From: Mycoplasma elephantis ATCC 51980
GTDB taxonomy: Bacteria; Bacillota_I; Bacilli_A; Mycoplasmatales; Metamycoplasmataceae
Assembly (NCBI RefSeq): GCF_000687815.1
Contig: NZ_JHXU01000001.1
Coordinates: 1 to 64,000 of the forward strand
DNA length: 64,000 nt
Reading direction: 5' to 3'
The translations under genes were made by a program, and so were the position numbers. A model generated the notes under the pieces. The model had not been told where the DNA came from. It ran no database searches and was given only the letters and a program-made list of their open reading frames with translations. Each line of letters begins with the position of its first letter. Within the stretch, counting starts at the first letter, position 1. This document shows, one piece after another, positions 56,411-64,000 of this stretch.

Positions 56411-57836
56411 AATAGCTTTTAGCAAAAAGAACACGCCTTTTTGTCTTAATTCTAGAATAAATACATTTTTTTAATGGTGCTTTTTTTTCTTGCATAAGTA
56501 CACACCGAGATGTTGCTCCTGTCTCTTTTTGTATTAATTCCTCTACTATTTCATCCCCCTCAAATGGGGCAATGACAAATTTGTTTTGAGCAATTGCTTC
56601 TTTAAATTCTTTATAAGTGCTTACTTCAATCATATTATTAATAAGACTCTCATTAGCTTTTTTATATAAATTTTCTTGAATATTTTTAATTAATTTTTTA
56701 ATATAAAAACTGATATCACATAAATTAACAATTTCTTTTTCTAAAGTATCACGACGAACAATTGACACATTATTATCAACAATATCTCTTGGTCCTATTT
56801 CTATTCTTATTGGGGTACCTTGTATTTCACTTTCCGATGCCTTATAACCAGGTTGTTTATCTGATATATCTAATTTAACGCGATATTTTTTTGATAAATT
56901 TTTATAAATATTTTTAGCCACATTTATAATTTCTGGATTTTTATTAGCGAAAAAAGTTATTATATCAATTTGTGTATTTGCTATATATGGAGGAATTATT
57001 ACACCTCTATCATCACCATGATTCATAATAATTGCGCCTATCAATCTAGTTGAAAGTCCTCATGATGTTTGATATACATGTTCAAATTCATTATTTTTAT
57101 TTTTAAATTTAATATCATATGCTTTTGAAAAGTTTTGAGCTAAATAATGACTTGTTGCACTTTGCAATGCCTTACCATCCTTCATCATTGCCTCAATAGT
57201 GTAAGTGGTGCATGCGCCAGCAAACTTTTCTCGAGGTGTTTTTTTACCCATAATTGTAGGTATTGCTAAATAATCTTTAATGAATTTTGAATAAATGCTT
57301 AAAATTTTTCTAGTAAGCTTTCTTGCCTCAATCGCATTATCGTGTGCTGTGTGACCTTCTTGTCATAAAAATTCTGAATTTCTTAAAAATGGATTTGTTG
57401 TTTTTTCTCATCTTAATACATTTGCTCATTGATTAAAAATAATTGGTAATTCATTTTTTTCACTAATTATATTTTTAAAAAGATCGGCAAATATAACTTC
57501 AGAAGTTGGCCGAATATAGATGTGCTCAGCGAGTTCTTTGTCTCCAACTTTTGTTATAGTAGCCAATTCAGGATTAAATCCGGCTATATGATTCTTCTCT
57601 TTTTGAAATTGTTCTACAGGAATAAGCATGGGTAAATAAACATTTTGTACACCTTGCTCTTTAAATTTTTTATTTAAGATTCTTTGTATATTTTCTCATA
57701 TGCCATAACTATTAGGTTTAAAAACAATAGTACCTTTAACTAACCCATATTCCATTAAATCGCCATTTTTAACTACATCAACATATCATTTGGCAAAATT
57801 TTCACTTTGAGGTGTTATCTTATTTAAAGTTTTCAT
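56409..57836 (-). CDS. proS: Prolyl-tRNA synthetase (short type)
   Basis: Class II synthetase charging tRNA-Pro. 475 aa, matching the eukaryote/archaea-like form without the bacterial editing insert. [28 protein letters not shown] (motif 2) and [14 protein letters not shown] (motif 3 region) are present. Several UGA Trp codons. The C-terminal zinc-domain region keeps Cys residues near [18 protein letters not shown]. Confidence 0.95.
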
Positions 57837-57912
57837 TTACTAATTATTACATAAAATAATAAAAACATGTTTTATACATAAAAAACATTCTGAATTTAGT
57901 TTTTTTGTTTTT

Positions 57913-58575
57913 TTAATAAATTTTAAAGACAATCGTGAATTCCCCTTTTAACGAGTTATTATTTAATTTATTTAAAACCTCACTTGGGGTGCCAAAAAAA
58001 TGTTTTTCATTTATTTTTGTAAGTTCTTTTAATAAATATATTTCAGCGTTTTCGTTGAAATTCTCTTGAAAAATTGTCATTGTTGTAATTAATTTATGGG
58101 GCGAAATGAAAGCAACATAGACGCCTTTTGTTAGTCTTGTTAATTGTTTTTTTATTTGATTTGTTTTTGATTCTAAAAAACCTAAAAAGGTAAAATTATT
58201 ACCCAAACTAGAATAGGCAAAGGCAAGCGTGGATGCGCTTACACCTGGTATAATTTCAAAATCTATATTATTCTTTTTTGCTTCTTTAAGTAAATTAAAA
58301 CCTGGGTCGGAAATAATTGGCATCCCCGCATCAGAAATTAGGGCAACAGTTTTGCCTTCATTAACTAATTTTAATATCCCTTTTGTACTATTTTTTTCAT
58401 TAAATAAATGGTGAGATAATAATGGTTTTTTTATTTCATAATGGTTTAATAATTTTATTGATGTCCTTGTATCTTCACAAGCCACATAATCAACAGACCT
58501 TAAAACTTCTAGCGCCCTTAATGTTATATCTTTCAAATTACCTATAGGTGTACCAACTATATAAATTTTAGACAT
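57913..58575 (-). CDS. rsmI: 16S rRNA (cytidine-1402-2'-O) methyltransferase
   Basis: SAM-dependent enzyme of the tetrapyrrole-methylase fold. 220 aa, shorter than the usual 270-290, so the C-terminal part is reduced. IYIVGTPIGNLKDITLRA at the N-terminus, ACEDTRTS and ISDAGMPIISDPG are family signatures. It starts 8 bases inside holB, and tmk precedes that, as often in Firmicutes. Confidence 0.94.
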   Translation of the reverse strand: MSKIYIVGTPIGNLKDITLRALEVLRSVDYVACEDTRTSIKLLNHYEIKKPLLSHHLFNEKNSTKGILKLVNEGKTVALISDAGMPIISDPGFNLLKEAKKNNIDFEIIPGVSASTLAFAYSSLGNNFTFLGFLESKTNQIKKQLTRLTKGVYVAFISPHKLITTMTIFQENFNENAEIYLLKELTKINEKHFFGTPSEVLNKLNNNSLKGEFTIVFKIY

Positions 58576-59458
58576 AAGACCTCATTGTATTTATAATTAA
58601 TACTTGTTTAAATAAATAAAAATTATATTTTGATTTTATTTGTTTTATAAATTTATAAATTTCATCAATAATAGGCTCAATTTTTAGATTAGATTCTAAA
58701 ATAAAATCAAACTTTTCCTTATTATTTTTAGAAAATTCTGTTCTACGCAAATGAATTTCTTGGAAAATAAAAATTAACATTAAACAAAAATGATAATAAT
58801 TTTTTAAAGTCATTTTTTCAATTATATAAGCAGCTAAAATATATTTATTTTTGCAAGAATTATAAATAACATCAAGGATATTATAAATATCACTAAATTC
58901 GAAAAAGCCACAAAATTCTTCAATTTCTTTGTAAGAACACAAAATATTTGTTAATACATTTTTATAAATTGGCTCTTTTATTTTTTTATCTAATAATGCT
59001 ACTTCTTTTTTTGATAATGATGGCGGCACATTAATTAAAATAGCGCGCGAAATGATTGTTTTAGGTAATGAAGAAATGTTTCTTGTACTAATTATAATAA
59101 TAGAGTTTGGGAATGGTTCTTCAATAAGTTTTAAAATATAACTTATTGCATTAGGACTCATTTCATCTAAATTTTTTATCATTAAAAACTTATATCTATC
59201 TTGAGATACTTTATTTTCTAATTTTTGAAAAGCATTTACCATTGATTCTTTACTAGAATATGCATTATCAAAATTAACAAGATGTAAATTATCATAATTT
59301 TGTTCATAATTTAATTCAACATATTTTGACTTATTCACTTTATTAAAAAAATAAAGCATATATTGTTCTATGTCTACATTTTTAGAAGAATAAAAAATAA
59401 AACAATGATTTATTTTATCTTTTTTAACATAATTATCCACAATACTATAAACATCCAT
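58568..59458 (-). CDS. holB: DNA polymerase III delta-prime subunit
   Basis: Clamp-loader stator subunit. 296 aa. FLMIKNLDEMSPNAISYILKLIEEP matches the family's Walker-B/sensor-like region split over two helices, followed by ISTRNISSLPKTIISRA (sensor 1 and SRC-like). No Walker A is present, as usual for delta-prime. Overlaps tmk upstream by 14 bases and rsmI downstream by 8. Confidence 0.88.
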   Translation of the reverse strand: MDVYSIVDNYVKKDKINHCFIFYSSKNVDIEQYMLYFFNKVNKSKYVELNYEQNYDNLHLVNFDNAYSSKESMVNAFQKLENKVSQDRYKFLMIKNLDEMSPNAISYILKLIEEPFPNSIIIISTRNISSLPKTIISRAILINVPPSLSKKEVALLDKKIKEPIYKNVLTNILCSYKEIEEFCGFFEFSDIYNILDVIYNSCKNKYILAAYIIEKMTLKNYYHFCLMLIFIFQEIHLRRTEFSKNNKEKFDFILESNLKIEPIIDEIYKFIKQIKSKYNFYLFKQVLIINTMRSYV

Positions 59459-60095
59459 TTATATACTCCAAAAATTTATTGTTTGATTCTAATGATTTAA
59501 TGATTTGTCTAACTACTTCATTAAAACTTTTTGTAGCATCTATTAAAATAAATCTTTCTTTATCCATATTAATTAAAAATTCATATCCTTTTTGAACTTT
59601 AAAATAAAAATCTCTATCTAAACTATCTAAACGATCTAATTTTTTTCTTGTTTTTGACATTCTTTCCAAACATTTATCAACCCCAATATCAAAATAAAAA
59701 GTTAAAGTAGGCATAGTGTCTTCAATTATAAATTTAGAAAAATCAAATAATCTTTGATATCCTATTTCTCTCCCGAATCCTTGGTAAGCATAAAAAGAAT
59801 CAATATAGCGATCCGAAATTATTAATTTATTTTCTTTTAATCCTGGTCAAATAACTTTTTCAAGGTGTATTCTTCTTGCCGCTGAAATTAATATCGCTTC
59901 AGATCAATCAGATAAATTCGATTTATTACTTAAGACTATTTCTCTTACTTCTTCCGCTTCCTTTATATTAACTCCACCTGGTTCTCTTGTTATTATTAGC
60001 TTAATTTTAGGATATTTCTTTTTTAAATAATCCCCAACTTTTTTTAATACAGATGATTTTCCGCTAGCATCCAAACCTTCGAAAGTAATAAACAT
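59445..60095 (-). CDS. tmk: Thymidylate kinase
   Basis: Phosphorylates dTMP to dTDP. 216 aa. P-loop FEGLDASGKSS, then ITREPGG, the DRY motif in ISDRYIDS, and a lid region with SKTRKKLDRLD. UGA Trp codons are used. With dut it supplies dTTP for replication. Cotranscribed with holB. Confidence 0.94.
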
Positions 60096-60155
60096 TTATC
60101 TCCTTTTATATTTTTAATTATGCATTAATTGATAAAAAAGATATTTTTATTTTAT

Positions 60156-60161
60156 TATAAT
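60156..60161 (+). promoter_or_regulatory. -10 box TATAAT for polC (predicted leaderless)
   Basis: Consensus TATAAT ending 7 bases before the A of the polC ATG. No Shine-Dalgarno site. Confidence 0.58.
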
Positions 60162-60167
60162 CATATT

Positions 60168-63100
60168 ATGAACGATATGAACTCCAATAGAAAAGAAATA
60201 ATTAATGATTTTACAAGAATATGCAATATAGTTTTTAAAATAAATGTCGATGCTAATAAATTAAAAATTGAAAACTTTCAATGTGATTTTGACAAAATAA
60301 ATAGAACCATAAAAAAAATGTATTTAAAAGTAGAAGAAATTCCAAATTCATTAGAATACAAAAAACTTTATGATGTTTTAGGTAAAAATTTAGTTTTAGA
60401 AATCAATAATCCCGTATATAATACAGAAAATTTTATTACTTACTTATGACTTTTTTTTGAAGAGGCATCAAAAGTTTTACAAAACAATGAAAAAAATTTA
60501 ATACAAAAATCCCTAGGTAATTCTACATCTATAAAACCAGATGGTATTATTGTTTTTGCTTTTGATACAGAAGAAGTAAAATTAATATTTGAAAAAATTA
60601 AAAACCAATTATTAAATTTAATTCATGAAGCTGGTTTTAAAACAATTTCATTAGATATTTTAAAACGCAAAAATCATGACGAACTCTATGAAGTATTGGA
60701 ACAGCAAAAAGACGAAAACTTTAAAAATGGGGTATATGATAAAACTGAAAATGAAGAAGAATTAGAATATTCACTAACTTTTAAAAATAATCATTACAAA
60801 TATTTTCAAAGAACTATTTCAGAAATTAACTCTACAGAGGATATAAATCTAAAAGAAAAAGTAATTGTTAGAGGGACAATTTTTGGTGAAATTGTTAGCA
60901 AAAGCGTAAAGAATGGAGCATTAATGTTCTCATTTAATATAACTGATTTTAAGGACGCTATTTCATTTTTTTGCTTTGCTAGAGAAGAAAAATATATACA
61001 AGAATTTAAAAAACTAGAAACAGGGAAAACTTATGAATTTAAAGGTACAACACAATATAAATCATTTTCCAATATTCATGAATGAAATATACAATTAAAT
61101 TCTTTTGTTGAAATAGAACCTCTTTTTTCTTTGAAAAAAGATAAAAGTAAAAAACCAAGAATTGAATTCAATGTCAAATCAAATATGACTACCTTAGACG
61201 GTTTTAGAAAAGCAAAAACACTGGCACATGACATAAAAGAAATGGGATTAAAAGGTATGGCATTAATGGATATTGATTCTGTACAAAATTTTCCTGAATT
61301 CAACAAATTTTCAGCAAATTTTGCTGAATTTTCGAAATTTTATGGTTGTACATTTACTACTGTTAAAAAATTAAATAATGTTATTTTATTAGAGGGAAAA
61401 TATAATGAAAAAATAGATGATAATGAATTTATTGTTTTAGATATAGAGACAACAGGTTTATCTCCTATCATTAGTGAAATAATTGAGTTTGGAGCTAGTG
61501 TTGTTAAAAATAATGAAATAATAGATAAAATTCAATTTTTTATAAAATCATCTAAACCAATATCTGAGGAAACAACTTCGCTAACTGGTATAACAAATGA
61601 TATGTTAGAGGAATTGGGTTATACCCAAGAAGAAGGAATTAAAAAAATATATGACGTCATAAAAGATAAAGTCGCTGTTGCTCATAATGCTTCTTTTGAT
61701 ATGAATGTTATTATTCAAAAATTTGAAGAGTTTAATTTAAACAATTGTAATACAACTTTTATTGATACACTTGCGCTTTCAAGAATCATGCACCCATCAT
61801 TCAATAAATATACTTTAGGTAGTGTTGCTAAAAAATTAAGTGTTCCATATAACACCAGAGAAGCACACCGCGGTGATTATGATGCTGAGGTATTAGCTAA
61901 AATATGAATAATATTAAAAAGACAACTTTCTATTAATAAAAATATTACCACAATAAAAGAATTAAAAAATTTAAATCATCCTGGTGAAATACCTAAATAT
62001 CTAACTTCAAAAGTTAGTGTTTTAGCAAAAAATAAAGTAGGTCTTAAGGAATTATATAAACTTGTTTCAAGTGCTCACACAAAATTAATTGCAAATAATT
62101 CTTCAAAATACCCATTAATATTTTTTGATGAAATTAAAAAATGTAAAAATGTTTTAATTGGGTCTTCAACTTTACAAAGCGATTTATATGAGTGTTTATT
62201 TTTTAAATCTCTCTTCGCGCTAAGACAAGAAATGCAAAAATATGATTACATAGAAATTACACCACCACATAATTTTGCATCATTCGAAGATAAATTTAGC
62301 AAGGATGAAATAACTAGATTGCTAAAAGTTTTGGTTAGAGAAGCTAAAAAAATGAATAAATTAATAATAGCGGTCTCGGATGCAAGGTATATTTATCCAC
62401 ACGAACAAGAAATTCATAAGGTCTTAATTCATGCAAGTGGGGTTGGTGGGGTAAAACATTATTTATATAATTATAAAAGAGCTCAAGAAGGAACATTAAC
62501 TTATCCATTGCAATTTGTACCAACAACTGATGAGATGATTAATTATTTTAATTTTTTAAATGACCCGGATTTAATTTATGATATTGTTGTAAATAATACT
62601 TATAAATTAGCAAACCAGATTTCAGAAATTAATATTTTTGAAGATAAATTATTTACCCCTAAATTCGATAATTCCGAAACTAATTTAAAAGATCTTGTCT
62701 ACGAAAATGCTCATATAAAATATGGTGAAGTTCTCCCTAAAATAATTGAAGAAAGAATAGAAAGAGAAATTAATCCAATTTTAAAATACGGTTTTTCAGT
62801 TATTTATTGAATCGCAAGCAAACTTGTAACAAAAACACTAAATGATGGATATTTAGCAGGAAGTAGGGGGAGTGTTGGTTCTTCACTTGTTGCTACACTA
62901 GCCGGAATTACAGAAATTAATCCTTTAGCTCCACATTATTTATGTAATAAATGTAAATATTTTGAAGTAATTGAAAATAATAATTTTACTTCTGGTTTTG
63001 ATTTACCAAATAAATTATGTCCAAAATGTAATATAGAATTATATAAAGATGGTCAATTAATTCCTTTTGAAACTTTTTTAGGATTTAATGCAAATAAAGT

Positions 63101-64000
63101 TCCTGATATAGATTTAAATTTCCCTGGAGAGTATCAATGCATAATTCACAATGAAGTAAGACGTATGTTTGGTAAGAATCATACTTTTAGAGCGGGTACA
63201 ATAATGACCGCAAAATTAAAAACATGTTATGGTTATGTTAAAACATATTCCCAAGAAATTAAAAAGGAATTTACTTCTGGTTTTACTAAATATCTTTCTT
63301 CATCGATCGAAGGTTCAAAAAGAACATCTGGTCAACATGCGGGGGGGATAATGATAATTCCTAAAGAATATGATGTTGAAGATTTTACGCCAATAAACTT
63401 TCCTAGCGATGACCCTGAAAGTGAATGAAAAACAACACATTTCAATCATGAATCAATACACGAATCTTTACTAAAACTTGATTTATTAGGCCATAAAGAT
63501 CCTTCCGCTATAAAAATGCTAGAAAGGTTAACCAAGATTAAATTTAGCGATATTCCAAATATGGATGAAAAAGTACTATCACTTTTTAGAACAAATGAAG
63601 CTCTAAACATAAAACCAGGGACAATTGGTAACGACACCACTGGAGCAATCGGAATTCCTGAATTTGGTACTCCATTTGTTAGACAAATGTTACAAGAAGT
63701 ACAAGTTGAGTCTTTTGCAGATTTAATTTCAGTTGCCGGATTAAGTCATGGAACAAATGTTTGATTAAATAATGCGCAAAAATTAATCAGGGAAGAAAAT
63801 AAGAAAATAAAAGATATTATCTCATGTAGAGATGATGTAATGATTTACTTAATAAGAAAAGGTGTTGAACCATTAACCGCTTTTCAAATAATGGAAAATG
63901 TGCGTAAAAAGAATACTAATGTAACAAAAGAACAGGAAGAGATATTAATTAAACACAAAATTCCTAATTGGTATATAGAAAGCATGAAAAAAATTGAATA
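60168..64000 (+). CDS. polC: DNA polymerase III PolC-type alpha subunit (partial, 3' end cut)
   Basis: Replicative polymerase with built-in proofreading; over 1277 aa visible and it runs past the right edge. N-terminal domain, an OB-like region near 220-320, then a degenerate PHP domain (EFNVKSNMTTLDG, ALMDIDSVQNFPE) split by the DEDDh exonuclease: FIVLDIETTGLSP, HNASFDMNV and HRGDYDAEV. Next come a Cys4 zinc region (CNKCKYF and LCPKCN) and the catalytic PDIDLNFPGEYQ near residue 980. Start 60168 is chosen by the promoter; 60177 is also possible. UGA Trp codons throughout. Confidence 0.96.

Noticed and set aside
7411-64000. Many housekeeping genes looking fragmented, as if full of pseudogenes
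   Set aside because: The breaks are UGA codons at tryptophan positions; with the mycoplasma code the genes are whole.

Overview
This window comes from a Mollicute, a mycoplasma in the broad sense. About 25% of bases are G or C. UGA must be read as tryptophan: under the standard code almost every housekeeping gene here (ftsH, gltX, aspS, tkt, lepA, tuf, polC and others) would break into pieces, while with UGA = Trp each becomes one full-length protein. Genes are tightly packed, often overlapping by 1-20 bases or joined as TAATG stop/start fusions. Short AT-rich hairpins end most transcription units. The exact species cannot be told; the mix of families would fit the hominis group. I found no tRNA, rRNA, insertion sequence or CRISPR array.

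Layout. 1-145: end of a heptad-repeat coiled-coil gene. 385-4012 (-): ftsH, tilS, pth. 4084-7016 (+): membrane protein, HAD phosphatase, membrane-anchored protein, pgsA. 7046-12175: DUF1934-like, gltX, (dut, +), mscL, aspS, ktrA. 12246-16491 (+): ktrB, gyrA. 16515-18723 (-): a degenerate phosphohexomutase and a YtpR-like tRNA-binding protein. 18751-24861: degV, HAD, manA, plsY, lepA, holA. 24861-26282 (+): a degenerate GH13 glycosidase coupled to holA. 26305-29056 (-): a nuclease pair (PD-(D/E)XK plus DUF2779 DEDD-like protein). 29121-34314 (+): ychF, the t6A genes tsaE-tsaB-tsaD, a nucleoside deoxyribosyltransferase and an S41-protease lipoprotein. 34352-39222 (-): rpe, three small membrane proteins and an ascorbate-type PTS (ulaC-ulaB-ulaA), divergent from tkt (39326-41260). 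41472-46735 (-): a P37-type ABC transporter and an NrnA-type phosphoesterase. 46957-49230 (-): an FMN riboswitch followed by a PTS_EIIC_2-like membrane protein and nicotinate phosphoribosyltransferase. 49303-50987: a DEDD-nuclease-like protein and an Sfp-type phosphopantetheinyl transferase. 51284-54349 (-): tuf, an alpha/beta hydrolase, lplA. 54423-56326 (-): lipoprotein, unknown protein and a broken small gene. 56409-60095 (-): proS, rsmI, holB, tmk. 60168-64000 (+): polC, running off the right edge.

How it works together. Most genes serve replication (gyrA, holA, holB, polC, tmk, dut), translation (gltX, aspS, proS, tuf, lepA, tilS, pth, tsaBDE, rsmI), lipid synthesis (pgsA, plsY), ion and osmotic balance (ktrAB, mscL) and scavenging by a parasite: a P37 transporter, a PTS, and lipoate, nicotinate and probably flavin uptake. 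The most interesting part is the FMN-riboswitch operon, which makes an unassigned membrane protein a strong candidate flavin transporter and puts an NAD-salvage enzyme under the same control. Also notable are two carbohydrate enzymes that kept their fold but appear to have lost catalytic residues, the two-nuclease module, and promoters that place the -10 box 7 bases before the start codon, predicting leaderless mRNAs for dut, holA and polC.
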